This document shows, piece by piece, positions 20,565 to 32,540 of a DNA stretch of 64,000 nucleotides (position 1 is its first letter; the number at the start of each line of letters is the position of its first letter). The notes below the pieces were generated by a model. The model made no database searches. It was not told where the DNA came from and saw nothing but the letters and a program-made list of their open reading frames with translations. Source of the DNA: Camellia lanceoleosa (lineage: Eukaryota; Streptophyta; Magnoliopsida; Ericales; Theaceae). The stretch lies in NCBI GenBank assembly GCA_025200525.1, contig CM045760.1:45341932-45405931 (forward strand). The letters are read 5' to 3'. The translations under genes were made by a program, and so were the position numbers.

Positions 20565-23500
20565 ATGGCGCACAACGAAGAGTTGCCACAGTCCGCCATC
20601 GACGAACTAACACCAGAGGGAGGTGCGAGGCACGAAGGTTTACCTTTGATCCCTCCCATGGCAGACTTGGAGCCACGACAGAATCCCAGGAGGGATACAA
20701 GGGGGAGAAGACGGACGAACAGCCCCCATCACTCTCATTCACAGAGCCCAGAGAGACAAAGGCAGAGGATTGACCCTCAAGCCTTAGAAGATCGCGTCAA
20801 GGAGCAAGACGAATTGATACGACGGATGGCGGCGGATATGGAATCTCTAAAGCGCCAGATGAAGGGAAAAGAAGTGGCGACAGGAGAGGGGCGCACAGAC
20901 AAGACGCCCCCTCGTCACTCGGAAGGTCGTGGTAGGAACACCACACCCTCGCAAGCAGAGAGTAAAAGCCTCAGGACAGGCGATACTCAATCCAGGTCTT
21001 CCAGAACTCGTCACTCCAGGTCTGAGAGGACGAGATCTGAGAGGTCCTACACGGAAGGGAGCACTTATTGGCCTTCACATACGCACCAAACAAGATCCAG
21101 ACAGACGGAATTGTCCAGATCATCTGACTTATGGACTGTGCTCGAAGAGAAGGCATGATGGAGGAAAGACGCCAGGGCACGCGATCCGCATAGAGTTTCT
21201 GCCTTACAGCGGTTGGCTCCTCGGACGCATGGAAGCGTTGAGGTTGGAATGCCAATACCGCGCCCTGCCTACGAACCGACGGACAAAGCATTAGCAAGGC
21301 TGCAGACTTCGCCGTTTGTTCCAGCAATTGAGAACGCGCCTCTACCATCAGGCTTCCTACAACCCAAATTCACTACATATGAAGGGAAGACGGACCCCTA
21401 CTCACACTTGAGCCATTTTCGCTAGGTCATGGCTGTATACTGGCGAAACGAGGCTTTGATGTGCATCCTCTTCCCATCAAGCCTTGGCGACCTAGGCTTG
21501 ACTTGGTTTGAAAAACTTCCAGAAGGCAGCATAGCCTCCTGGACACAATTGGCGGAAGCATTTGTAACAAGGTTCCGAACAAACACTAAAACCCCGGTGG
21601 AGATCAACCAGTTACTTTCCATCGACATGGGCGACAAGGAAACCTTACGATCCTACAACAGTCGTTACTGAGAGACATTCAACCAGATTGGGGATTGTCC
21701 CACCAATCTAGCCATTGCACAGTACAAAAAAGGACTTCCAGTCAGAAACAGACTAAGGGACTCGATCACCATGACGCCACCTCTCACCATGCAGGCCCTG
21801 ATGGAAAGAGTGCACCAGCATATCAGGGTGGAAGAGGATGGCGCCCGTGCCAAAACAAAGTCTAGCACGGCCGTAACGCCAGAGAAAAAGGCCTCAGCAA
21901 AGGTCAATGCGGTAAACCGTCCAAGCAGAAACGGGCGAGGCAGGCAAGACAACGAAGAAGACCAGGATAAGAGATGGCTGAGAGTCCGCACTGCCATAAC
22001 CACGGTCTTCAAGAAACCGATCTACCGAATTCTGAGTGAAATAAGAGACAAGCCTTTCGTCAGATGGCCAGCCAAACTAAGGGAAGCACAGAAGGACTAT
22101 GACGAAAGATCACGGTGCACCTTCCACAAAGAAAAGGGGCACCGCACTGAAAATTGCACGCCGTTGAGACAGCACCTGGAAGAGTTGGTGGCGGCAGGTC
22201 ACTTGGATAAATATATTGAAGGAGGGGCGCAACCAGCCCCCCAGGACCATAATAACCCCAACGGAATGCCGATCGACGCCCCACCTCAAGGCATTATCAA
22301 CGTGATACATGGAGTCTTTGAACCTGAGCGTATATGCGAGCTCAGAGGATCAATCAAAAAGGCTGAGCACTTAAGAGAGGTGCTAAGTGCCCAACCTGCA
22401 GTCAAGAAGGGGAAGACAGAGGCCACAAACGTCATGTCTTTTTCGGATAAAGACTTGGCAAAGATATATTGCCCTCACAATGATGCCCTGATCGTCACTC
22501 TCCGAGTCAAGGATTTTGACGTCAAGCGGATTCTGATTGACCAGGGTAGTTCGTGTGAAATCATGTACTACGAAACATTTAAACAATTGAAATTGCAAGA
22601 TAAAGACTTGGCCCCTGCCGTATCTCCCCTGATTGGATTCAACTCCATGCCAGAATGGCCCGTCGGCAAAATAATCCTCCCAGTTAGAGCAGGGAGTGTG
22701 ACGAAACAAGTGGAGTTCTGGGTGTTGAAGGTCCCCTCCACTTACAACATCATCTTGGGCAAAACATGGCTGCACGCCATACTCTCGGTGGCGTCATCCT
22801 ACCACCAAGTAATGCGGTTCCCCAACGACACCGGAGTAATAGAAGAAGTCTATGGAGATCATATCATGTCGAAGCAGTGCTTTGTCACGGTGAATGGCAG
22901 CCGCGCTGCCAAAGGATACGTTCATTCGGTGGAAGAACCTGAGAGTAATGAACTGTTCGCAGATGTTGGCAAAGCGGCTAGCCAAAAAGCGGTGGAAGAC
23001 TTGGTAGAGGTAAGAATAGATGAAAGGAACCCGGATAAGTTCTTTTTGCTCGGTTCGTCGTTGTCCAGCACCGAGAGGTTAGAGGTCTTGGAATTTTTGA
23101 CCTCTAACATCGAAATGTTCGCCTGGACACCATACGACATGCCAGGCATTGATCCCCACTTCATCTGTCACCAACTCAATGTCCACCCATCCGCTAGACC
23201 AATCATTCAGTGAACTCGCAGATCGGCACTCCACCACGCCGAGATAGTGGCGGAAGAAGTAGGAAACCTGCTGGAGGCAGGAGCAATTAGAGAGGTGCAC
23301 TACCCAAGATGGATCTCCAACACAGTCGTAGTGCCAAAGAAGAATGGCAAGTGGCGTGTCTGCGTCGACTACAAAACAGTCAACAAGGCATGCCCAAAAG
23401 ACAGCTTTCCCCTACCACGGATAGATCAACTAGTAGACCTAACGGCAGGGCACAACCGACTTAGCTTTCTGGATGCATACAGAGGCTACCACCAAATCGC

Positions 23501-26486
23501 CATGCATGAACTAGACCAGGAGGTCACATCCTTCACAACTCCAAGAGGACTATACTACTACAAGGTCATGCCCTTTGGCCTAAAGAACGCAGGGGCGACA
23601 TTCCAGAGAATGGTCACCAAGATGTTTGAGCCATTGTTAGGCAGAACAATGGAGGCTTACATCGACGATATGGTGGTCAAGAGCAAGGATGCGAATGACC
23701 ATCTCAAGGACCTAGGTGAGATGTTTGAGATCCTAAAGAAGCATAAGTTACGCCTCAACGCGTCGAAGTGTGCATTCGGAGTAGGATCTGGCAAATTCCT
23801 AGGCTTCCTGGTGACCAACCGGGGTATAAAGGCAGACCCCTCCCAGATCAAGGCAATTCAGGATCTGGAGAGACCAAACTCAGTAAAAGAAGTACAGCAT
23901 CTCACCGGCATGGCCGCTGCGCTCAATCGGTTTATAAGCCGGTCGTCAGACAGACTACGACCATTCTTCCATGCACTAAAGGCCAAGTTTGAGTGGGACG
24001 ACGAAAGCGACCGAGCTTTGGAAAGCTTGAAGGAATACATGTCTTCTCCACCACTACTTGTAACCCCAATTCCTGGAGAAGAACTCTTCTTGTACCTGGC
24101 AATCTCACAGCACGCAATTAGTGCAGTATTAGTCCGTGTAGAAGGAGTCCAACATCTGCCCATCTTTTATGTCAGCAAGACATTGCTGGGCGCCGAAACG
24201 AGATACTTACCACTGGAAAAACTGGCATTGGCCTTGATGATGGCCTCAAGAAAGTTGTCGCACTACTTTCACGCCCACACTATAGTTGTCCTCACAGCCT
24301 TCCCATTAAAAGCTCTGTTTAAGAGGGCTAACTTCTCTGGGCGAATCCTGAAGTGGGCAGTTGAGCTGGGGCAATACGACATCAAGTTCCAACCCAGAAC
24401 CGCAATAAAAGCACAAGCCTTGGCAGACTTTGTCGCGGAATTCACCCCAGGAAGTCATCATATCTGCCCAGTCGACCTGACTGAAACAACCGAACTAGGG
24501 ATGGAAGTTGACGTCGGAATAACGCAACCCCTGGTACTGGTTACTCAGTCAAGTCCCAAGGCAAACCAGAGTAAAGCAAGGAAGGAAGAAGCGAATCATG
24601 CTACACCAAGTCAAGACTCACCAACAAAACAAGACTTGGTACAACCAGATGGCGAGGGGCAGGCAGTAGGCATTAACCATGAAGGAAAAGACTCCAGCAG
24701 CATGGAAGACCCCAAGGCATCATCTGATCCCTCCACTTGCTGGAAGTTGTTCGTCGGAGAGATATGGAAGCTCTTCGTGGATGGAGCATCCAACCGGCAT
24801 GGAGCAGGACTCGGCATAGTCCTCATCTCTCCAGACGGCCTAGTAGTGGAGCAGGCAGTCAACCTTGGCTTCCCAGCATCAAACAACGAAGCGGAGTATG
24901 AAGCGCTTCTTGCAGGTCTGAAATCAGCATTTTACATGAAGGCCACCGAACTAATGGTTTACAACGACTCACTGCTGGTGGTGAACCAAATTTCAGGCGA
25001 CTATGAGGCAAAGGATGACAGAATGGCTAAGTACCAAGAGCTGATCAGAACAGAGATCAAGAAGTTTGAAGTGGTGAGAATAGAACAGATCGGCAGGGAG
25101 GAAAACAGCAAAGCAGACGAACTAGCAGGCTTCGCCTCAATGGCAGATACCTCCATCCCTTATCCACTACTGATCGACTACCTGCCTAGACCAAGCATTG
25201 AAGACCCAGAAGCAGAAGAGGTATGTTGCGCCGATCTAGGCCCTTCTTGGATGGATCCCATCATATTATTCTTGAAAGATGGCACATTACCGGAAGAAAA
25301 GAAAGAGGCCAATAGAATAAGAGCGAAGTCGCTGTGATTTTGGCTCTCCCCATCTTTGGCATTGTACAAAAAATCATTCTCAGGACCCTACCTAAAGTGC
25401 GTCCACCCTAGCAAAGTAGAAGCATTCCTGTTCGAAATACACGAGGGCGTATGCGGAAGCCATCAGGGAGGAAGATCACTAGCATACAGAGCAATCTCAC
25501 AAGGATACTGGTAGCCATATATACAAGCAGACTCAGAAAAATATGTCAAAAAATACGAAAAGTGTCAAAAGTTTGCGCACCAAATACACCAACCTGCCAG
25601 AGAACTTTTACCTCTCACTAGCCCATGGCCCTTCGCAATGTGGGGCTTAGACATAGTAGGGCCACTTCCAACAACACCAGCCAACAGGAAGTTCTTTCTT
25701 GCGGCAACCGACTACTTCATAAAATGGGTAGAAGCAGAAGCCTTGGCGTCAATCAAGGAAAAAGATGTGAAGAAGTTTGTTTGGCAGAACATCATCACTC
25801 GATTTGGCGTACCAAAAGCACTGATCTCTGACAACAGCACTCAATTCGACGGCAGAATTTTTAGAGGCTTTTGTGAAGAGTACAAGATAGAGTTCTACAA
25901 TTCTACACCGGCATATCCCCAAGCAAATAGTCAGGCAGAAGCATCAAACAAGGTCGTCTTGGATGGATTGAAGAAAAGGTTAGAAAAAGCAAAAGGCAAG
26001 TGGGCGGAAGAACTTCCTCATGTTTTATGGGCTTACCGCACCACGCCTCGACGATCAACAGGAGAAACACCATTCTGCTTAGCCTATGGCATGGAAGCAG
26101 TCATCCCATTAGAAGTTGGCCTCCCCACAATTCGGAGCGAAAACTTCGATCCAAACTTAAATGGCGAAGCCATAACATTGGAGCTTGACCTTGCGGAAGA
26201 AAGAAGAGACAGAGCATTGGTTCACATCGCCTCCTACCAACAAGAATTGTCCAGAAAATATAACAAGACCGTTCATCCAAGGCAATTCAAGATCAGGGAT
26301 TGGGTACTGCGCAAAGTGATGGGTAACACCTTGGTTCCAGGAGATGGAAAGTTGGGGCCTAATTGGGAAGGACCTTACAAAATGGTTGGATTAGCAGGAA
26401 AAGGGGCATACCACTTGGAAGATAAGGACGGCAAAGCAATTCCCAGGCCGTGGAACACTGCCAATCTCAAGTTATTTTATTTTTAG
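20565..26486 (+). pseudogene. Tat gag-pol polyprotein, one frame with six stops
   Basis: All segments (20565-21158, 21213-21425, 21429-21671, 21771-23213, 23247-25337, 25638-26486) share one frame. Gag runs to about 22,200 with CTFHKEKGHRTENC (22116-22157), a Cys-X2-His-X4-His-X4-Cys knuckle. Protease shows LIDQGSS (about 22,530). RT has PFGLKNAGATFQRM and the catalytic YIDDMVV near 23,660. The Gypsy RNase H follows, then a second, archaeal-type RNase H (KLFVDGASNRHGAGLGIVL, NNEAEYEALL, YNDS). Integrase has WGLDIVG, ISDNSTQF and NSQAEAS as the D,D,E core. Stops lie at about 21156, 21423, 21669, 23211, 25335 and 25512. Each is one transition away from the residue normally found (CGA, CAG or TGG), the signature of methylcytosine decay. 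Confidence 0.9.
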
Positions 26487-26729
26487 TTTCTTTTCTTTTT
26501 CTTTCAGTATGTGTAATTTTTACCTTGTCAATAAAACAAATCGATTCTTTTCAGCATAATTGTTTTCAGTAGAAGGTAACTTTAGTGAGTTAGGAGCATT
26601 GTAAACATAGTTGGCCGGAATAACCAACTATGAACCTTCCTAAGCCCAGGATAAGGATCCAGGCTGCAGGACGTCTGGTCGGAATAACCAAACACTTTAT
26701 TCTAAGTTGGCTGGAAAAAACAACTTGGA
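26487..26729 (+). other. Post-pol spacer of the Tat element
   Basis: Non-coding. Contains GTTGGC/GGTCGGAATAACC phrases that are diverged half-units of the tandem repeat that follows. AATAAAA at about 26,532 resembles a poly(A) signal. Confidence 0.5.
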
Positions 26730-26982
26730 GGTTGGCTGGATTAAACCAACTCTTAGTACTCTTCAGCCGAAGTAAGTTTAAGGCTGAAGAGTGGTTGGCT
26801 GGATTAAACCAACTCTTAGTACTCTTCAGCCGAAGTAAGTTTATGGCTGAAGAGTGGTTGGCTGGATTAAACCAACTCTTAGTACTCTTCAGCCAAAGTA
26901 AGTTTATGGCTGAAGAGTGGTTGGCTGGATTAAACCAACTCTTAGTACTCTTCAGCCGAAGTAATTATATCGGCCAAAGAGT
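26730..26982 (+). repeat. 63-bp tandem repeats, four units, inside the Tat element
   Basis: Units begin GGTTGGCTGGATTAAACCAA at 26730, 26793, 26856 and 26919. The first three are nearly identical and the fourth is diverged and about a base longer. Each unit contains two inverted pairs: TTGGCTGG...CCAA and CTCTTCAGCC...GGCTGAAGAG. Tandem repeats between pol and the 3' LTR are common in Tat/Ogre elements. The 120-codon plus-strand frame across them is only a repeat translation. Confidence 0.92.
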
Positions 26983-27407
26983 GGTTGGCTAGTAAGATTG
27001 ACCAACTGAAACCAAAATACGATATCTCGACCGAAAATATTGCAAGAGAGCATACTCAAAAGCAAACCGAAATAACAGTTGGAGCAGTAGAAATTGAAAA
27101 TTCATTACAAAGTACAAGCATACAAGACAAAACCGGAGTAAGAGCTGAGCACAACAAAAGATTTTTCATTCATCAAAATGAAAAGAGAGTACAAATAAAG
27201 GGCCGCAGCCCGGTTACAAGACTGAAACTAAAGAAAGAGAAAATGAAAATCAGTTGAAGAGATCATCAATTCCAACTTCAAAATCAACATCAGCATCTGA
27301 TCGAAGTCCGGTTTGATGTGGGAGCTCGGTCTCAACTTGAACGGCGGTATCAACTGGCAGCACGGTGTCAGTCGGCAGCTCATTAGTTAGGTCTTCAACT
27401 ACAGGCT

Positions 27408-28473
27408 CTAACCGAGCTGATTGATCGGTGGCTTGCTCGTTGATGCCGGAGTGTCAGTTGGCTTATCTTCATCTTCGTCATCGTCATCAGATGCTTCAAG
27501 AAATTGCTTTTGAAGATCGGCAGCGTACTGCGCCAGTGAAGCCGGAATGAAATACTGAGGAGCATTGTAGACCTCAGTTTTAGGCCCACTACCGAGCTGC
27601 TCCACCGCACTTCTCCAGCCGCACTTGAAGAAAAGATCCTTTGCGGCTTCGCACTGCTGGGTATAAGCATCCTCTGCCTTCTTGAAGCCTTGCTTTTCGG
27701 CTCCTTTTATGCTCTCCTTCAGCTGGGTTATCTCGGTATTTTTCTTCTTTTCTATCTTCGCCAGCTCGCGCAAATACTTATCCTTCAGCTCAATGGCAAC
27801 CCTTTGCTTTTCCGCGTCGGCCGAACTAACCAGTCCGGTCAGTCGGCCGTTCTCAGAACGTAGCTCGGCCAATTGCTTTCTGGCCTCCTCTAGCTCGGCC
27901 GTTTTTGCTTCGGCTTCTCTCATGGCCTCCCTTGTATTTCTCCTGAGCTCCAACACTTTCCTATGTGTAATATTGTTTTTCTGAATGGCCTGCAAAAGAA
28001 TAGTAATCTTCTTCTTAGCCGAGCTGAAAGTTGGAAATATTAGAAAGATCAAAAGAGGGCAGTGCTACTTACTAGGATCATGGACTTTGTTGAAGACCGG
28101 ATGGCCTTTAGCTCGGTGTTTAGCTGCTTTTGGTGGTGCTCCATATCTTTGGGAAGACAAACACTCTTGGCTAGATTGAAAGCCATCAAGTGATCCTTTT
28201 CGGCAACCACCGAATCAGATTCCAGTATATCTCGGCTCTGGAAGGTAAAGTTGGGAACCCATTTGGAGGGGGCAGCTCGGTCAGAGTGCTCCGGTTGAGC
28301 ATTTCGTTGAGGGCTTGGAGCAGGGCTTAGTGGCAGAATGGTCTCGTCCTCATCAGCAAGTCGTTGCTCGGTTCGGCTAGTCCGGGCACGCTTGCCTGGA
28401 CGTGATGAGGATGGCTGTTGGGATGGAAGAGCAACCACGGTTCCAGTGCTCTGAACGGTTGGTGGTACATCGG
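27408..28473 (-). CDS. Antisense spliced gene (aORF) of the Tat element, 5' end missing
   Basis: On the minus strand, exon A (28473-28073) and exon B (27989-27408) join in frame across an 83-bp intron with GTAAGT donor and TTTTGCAG acceptor, giving about 326 codons ending at a stop. Exon A itself begins at an acceptor (AACCCAG, with TGCTAAC branch-like sequence upstream), so at least one more exon once lay to the right. Exon A is charged and proline/serine-rich with a basic patch (GKRARTSRTEQR). Exon B opens as a long coiled coil (heptads of AELEEARKQLAELRSENG type), then CEAAKDLFFKCGWRSAVEQL, ending in an acidic tail (EASDDDDEDEDK). Such coiled-coil antisense proteins are known from Tat/Grande-type elements and relate to the plant 'gypsy-type transposon' domain family. 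Function is unknown. No stops are seen in the retained exons. Confidence 0.75.
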
Positions 28474-28500
28474 CTGGGTTTATGGAATGGAAATATTTAT

Positions 28501-29030
28501 TAGGTTAGCACCAAACAGTTACTAGATCAGCATCCAACATGGCTCAAAATAACATAAGCACATCAAAAATTTAAAGATTTTGTAATATGTAAAATAAAAA
28601 TTTAACTAGAGGATAGAAAAGTTGACTCAAAATGAACTTCAAAGATTTGAGATCAAAATCAAATTTCATTTCTACAGAAGATCATAAGCATCAAGAAATT
28701 TGAAAAGTTTCCATGCCAGTTTTAGCAAGTAATTAAATGTCTATCCCAGAAACAACAAAAAACCAAGTAGCATTGCACTATTTCATCATCATGCAATCCT
28801 AACTGGATATATACCATAATGTATGACACAAACAGAAAAACTCCACATATATATATATATATTTAAAAGGGGTGAACTTGGATTTACACATAAACACAAA
28901 AACATAGTGGCATCACATATACAGAAGCATAATCAAATAAACTCCAAAAGATTAACGCACTTGATGAATTGCCCTCTTTGATGTCAATGAATCCACAATA
29001 ATTAAAGTTCAATTTTTATTTTTATTTTTA
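28501..29030. other. Junction DNA between Tat element and duplication copy B
   Basis: AT-rich, no coding. The first part may still be intron of the Tat antisense gene; the rest is probably NUP107 intron 2 of copy B. A (TA)n run lies near 28,849-28,862 and a (TTTTTA)n tract near 29,010-29,035. No 3' LTR or target-site duplication is seen. Confidence 0.5.
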
Positions 29031-29263
29031 TTTTTAAATGATTCACACCACTCAACTCCAAAATTGATAAACATCAATTAGATTCAATAAAACATCTTGT
29101 GATCTACACCGACAGAAACTGGCATAGGTTGGACGAATAAATGCAACTTAAACACATCCTTCGAACCTGGTCAAAATCTATAACCATTGACGCAAGAGAC
29201 CAATCCATATGCAAAAACAGTGAGAAAATTGTCATTTTAATTGAGAAATTTTACTTCAAGCAC

Positions 29264-29628
29264 CTTGGAGAGCAAAATCAAGTAGAGAAGCAAATAAAGT
29301 AAAAGTTGTACCTCCACCATCTGACAATGCAGCATCCTCATGCTTGCAAGATTTTAATGAATAACTTCCAGGTCGACGTATCGAATCAGCAGCAACATCT
29401 GCCTCAGATACACCACAACTGCCAGCCAATGATTTTCTCCACAAAGCAGATTGTGTCTTTGAAGGTGTTCCTTCTAATTGATCAGCATCAAAGCTCTCAA
29501 CCTCTTGTTTGATATCTTCAAGAAAAAGTGCAGCGTTTGGCCGCCTTTCAATGCTCTGCCCATCATACAAAATCCTGGTTCCACTGAAAGAAACTGAACT
29601 GCCATGACTGGAAGTTGAGTGCCTTTTC
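29264..29628 (-). pseudogene. NUP107: NUP107 exon 2, copy B
   Basis: Same 365-bp structure as copy A with intact acceptor, donor and frame. It keeps the family-like ASLLDFALQG. Next in gene direction is the truncated Tat element instead of exon 3, so a full NUP107 protein cannot come from this copy as arranged. Confidence 0.9.
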
Positions 29629-30660
29629 CTACAGATTGCATAATCATTTAGTGCAGGTATGCACAAGCGAAATATAGTAAATTCTGTAATTCGTTAAAGC
29701 AATGTTGGTAAAAACGCACTTAAAGTGCAATAACAGAAGAGCATTTGGTAGATAAAATGAAGCATATTTACAACACTGCACTAAAAACATTCTATTTCAT
29801 AAGCTTAAATCGAGCTTTTTTTTATATTTTAACGTATATAATTTATTAGCTCTACCTTTAGATTACAATGATGATGGTCGTATGCTTAATGAAAATGATC
29901 ATTATATACTTAAGGATTGTATTGCATTGCTTATGTTAGGCATGGACCACTAGTGTTTTTTGATTTTGACTTTTAGATATATTTTATTCAACCATATACT
30001 TCATTTTGATCATGACTATCAAGTATCATGATTGTGAATATTTGGTAAAGCAGATGAAAAATTACATAAAAAGATTTGTTTAAATGGTATATGATTAATT
30101 AGTTGGTCACTTTGTTATATTATCCACCAATAATTGTTTTCAAATTTAAAGATATTGGCAAGTGACGCAAAGTATAAGAAGCTCAAGGAAGCATAAATTC
30201 AAAAAACGACAATATTTGAAAGTTGGCATGATTTCAAAGAAAAACCAATAGGAACCATATATAATCATGTCCCAATAATATATAATCAAGCCTACATGTA
30301 CGCATCTCATTAAAACACTCAAGTAAATAATGAATTTTTGCAGTGGTTGTAAAATATGAAATATAACTAAAGTGCAATGGCTAACCCAATTCGGTGTTGG
30401 TTACAAACAGTCTGCAATTATATGGGTGTAACTCCACTAGCAGATGTATACATGGTATTTGTATATAAAAGTGGTTAGACCAAATTGATGGAAATCAATG
30501 TGAACAACCCAAATGATTCTGGCTGAAATTGGGCATTTTAAATAAAAATGAAAGATACAAACTAAACTACAAAGGGGTTGTTATGATAGTGAAGCAGAAA
30601 TTGAGGGGAAAAAGTGACTAGTACTGCAATGGAAAGCGTATGGTATGGTAAATAGAATAC

Positions 30661-30740
30661 CCATAACGACGATAGCGCTCTCTGGTGCTGAGATCTTCGG
30701 GGTCAAAGTAGCTGGGAGAAGTCTCCTTATCAACCTCCAT
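30661..30740 (-). pseudogene. NUP107: NUP107 exon 1, copy B (start codon)
   Basis: ATG at 30740-30738 starts MEVDKETSPSYFDPEDLSTR. The 80-bp coding part and donor match copy A, with M5K and G20R as visible differences. The DNA upstream is the only promoter-side sequence free of the Mutator-like insertion. Confidence 0.9.
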
Positions 30741-30991
30741 CGCTGCAAATATTGGTTGTGGAAATCCTTAAAACCCTAAATCACTTCCATTTTGTGTCCA
30801 GTCTGGCTTCGACCGAAGATAGAGAAATTCAAAGGGTTTATGGTTTAAAGAGAGATAAAACCAGAGGGAAGCGAGACTGGAGTAGGATCTGAGGAGGAAA
30901 AATTGGCTAACCCATGTCACAGTAATGATATGGTGTAACCCACCAATCAAATAATAGACTGGCTGGCATCCTTATCACCAAACAGCCTTTG

Positions 30992-31236
30992 GGGTGTTTG
31001 GGAATAGTTTTTTTTAGCTTTTTTTTGGCTAAAATAATATTAAAAAATAAAATATGTTAAAATAATTAATAAGGTAAAATGTCATATCAAATCTATAATT
31101 ATTTTATTTTTTCTCTCACAAATATCACATTTAATTACAAAAAAATTCAATTATTTTCCCCAACATAAAAATTTTAGCCTTCTAAAATAGCTAAAAACTA
31201 AAATAGCCTACTAAAATAGTAACTTCCCAAACACCC
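30992..31236. mobile_element. Small inverted-repeat MITE, copy B
   Basis: GGGTGTTTGGGAATAGTT at the left faces AACTTCCCAAACACCC at the right, about 245 bp in total, AT-rich inside. The flanks are similar (CTTTG on both sides with one offset base), so the exact target-site duplication is unclear. It sits about 250 bp upstream of the copy B start codon. Confidence 0.7.
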
Positions 31237-32145
31237 ACTTTGTTTTCGTTTCCGTTTGTAGTTCTTCAATTTTTGTAACATAAGTGATAGAGACTTTTTT
31301 TTTTTTTTTCTTGACCTCACAATCTCAACAGACACATATTAGTAAGTGATAAGAGGAAAAAAAACAAAAAAACAAAAAGTAAAAAATAAAAAGTTGGTCA
31401 ATCCCAATACATTAGGGGTGGTGGGGTCAAAGAAAAGGGAATCTCAACCTTTTTCCTTTTTTTAAATTAATCCACACTTTTTTTTCTCACATTTGTTTAG
31501 TTGAGGCTCTCATATCATAAATTCAAATTTAAATTCTTTTTACCTAAAAGTCTATGCATGAAAATAGTTGGATAATTCTATTTTCACACATCATTTACAC
31601 TTTGTACATATCATTTCTTAATTCACATATTTATTAATTTAGTTACATTTGTTTTTTTCATTCCACATATCAAATGTTCTAAATATATCCCTAACTCATA
31701 ATTTAAACAGACAAAACACTTTTATACACATCACAACAGTAATTCCAACATATCCAACAATCCGCCAACACATTTTCAGCAGTTCTTTAGAGCCAATCAA
31801 CAATGAAATGATGAAAAGATTGATGGAAGTTGATAAAATCTTTTTTTTTTTTTTTTTTTTGGTTCGCGATCAACAATGATAGTAAGTTTTCATCGCAATC
31901 AAAAAAATCTTAAAACAAATCATATGAAAAGTTTTCATCATTGATTTTTTTTTTCGCAATCCTATGTACAATATAATAGCAATTCTTTTGCTCCCAAAAA
32001 AAAAAAAAAAAAAACACTTCCACACATAAAAGATCACAGATTGCATTGGTTGTAAAGTCATATTCTTCTCTAAATTTAAACTTATATGATTTTATGTAAA
32101 TCTTTTATCACACAAGTCAAGAATGACGGGAGTAAAATAGAGTGC

Positions 32146-32540
32146 AATAATAATGAGAGTGAAAAACAATAGAAAAACAATATAGGCCCTAGTGTGACTT
32201 TTTTTTTTTCAAAAGATGTGCACTGAGAATTTTTATTCCCAAAGATGTGTACAGAAAAAATTTAGTTTTAAGATTTGTTGTGTATTGATATCTATAGTGG
32301 TCATTTTGTTTAATGATAAAATTGTAATAAATATTTAATTCATTAAGTGAGTGCACAGAGAGTAAATAATGTATGGAAATAGAATTACCCAAAATATTAT
32401 CATCATAAGGATATATATTTGCAAAATGATCAATCTGTCTATATATTGAGTTTCACGCCTATCAGTTCTTGTATAATCAAACCCACACTATCTCTCTAAA
32501 TCACCCTTCTCTCTCTTTCTCTCTAAAGAAAAATGTTTGA
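32146..32540. other. Upstream flank of duplication copy B
   Basis: AT-rich DNA then a pyrimidine-rich stretch. TCTCTAAATCACCC at about 32,493 recurs at about 32,955, bracketing the next element. No gene is visible. Confidence 0.4.

Larger units (their letters stand above)
19770..28500 (+). mobile_element. Tat-lineage Ty3/Gypsy LTR retrotransposon, 3' LTR missing
   Basis: Order on the plus strand: 5' LTR (19770-20495), primer site, gag-protease-RT-RNase H-archaeal-type RNase H-integrase in one frame (20565-26486), 63-bp tandem repeats, then an antisense gene (27408-28473). Dual RNase H and an antisense gene between pol and the 3' LTR are hallmarks of the Tat group (Grande, Retand, Tat relatives). 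No second copy of the 5' LTR start (TGAGAGGGTAATTTATAC) is present, so the right end was deleted; its border lies somewhere between 28,480 and 29,030. Six in-frame stops make it non-autonomous. Confidence 0.9.
29031..32145. repeat. Segmental duplication copy B (NUP107 exons 1-2 and 5' flank)
   Basis: Direct-orientation copy of 16145-19769 without the Mutator-like element. Homology begins at TTTTTAAATGATTCACACCA and ends at ...AATAGAGTGC. The sequence to the right of 32145 is unique here and may be the original upstream flank of NUP107. Confidence 0.92.

Noticed and set aside
26730..26982. Possible CRISPR-like array
   Set aside because: Repeat units are contiguous with no unique spacers, and the genome is a plant's.
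26630..26992. 120-codon frame with repeated LAGLNQLLVLFSRSKF units
   Set aside because: Product of the 63-bp tandem repeat (21 codons), not a protein; the inverted pairs argue for non-coding structure.
29306..29512. 68-codon plus-strand frame
   Set aside because: Antisense shadow of NUP107 exon 2, copy B.
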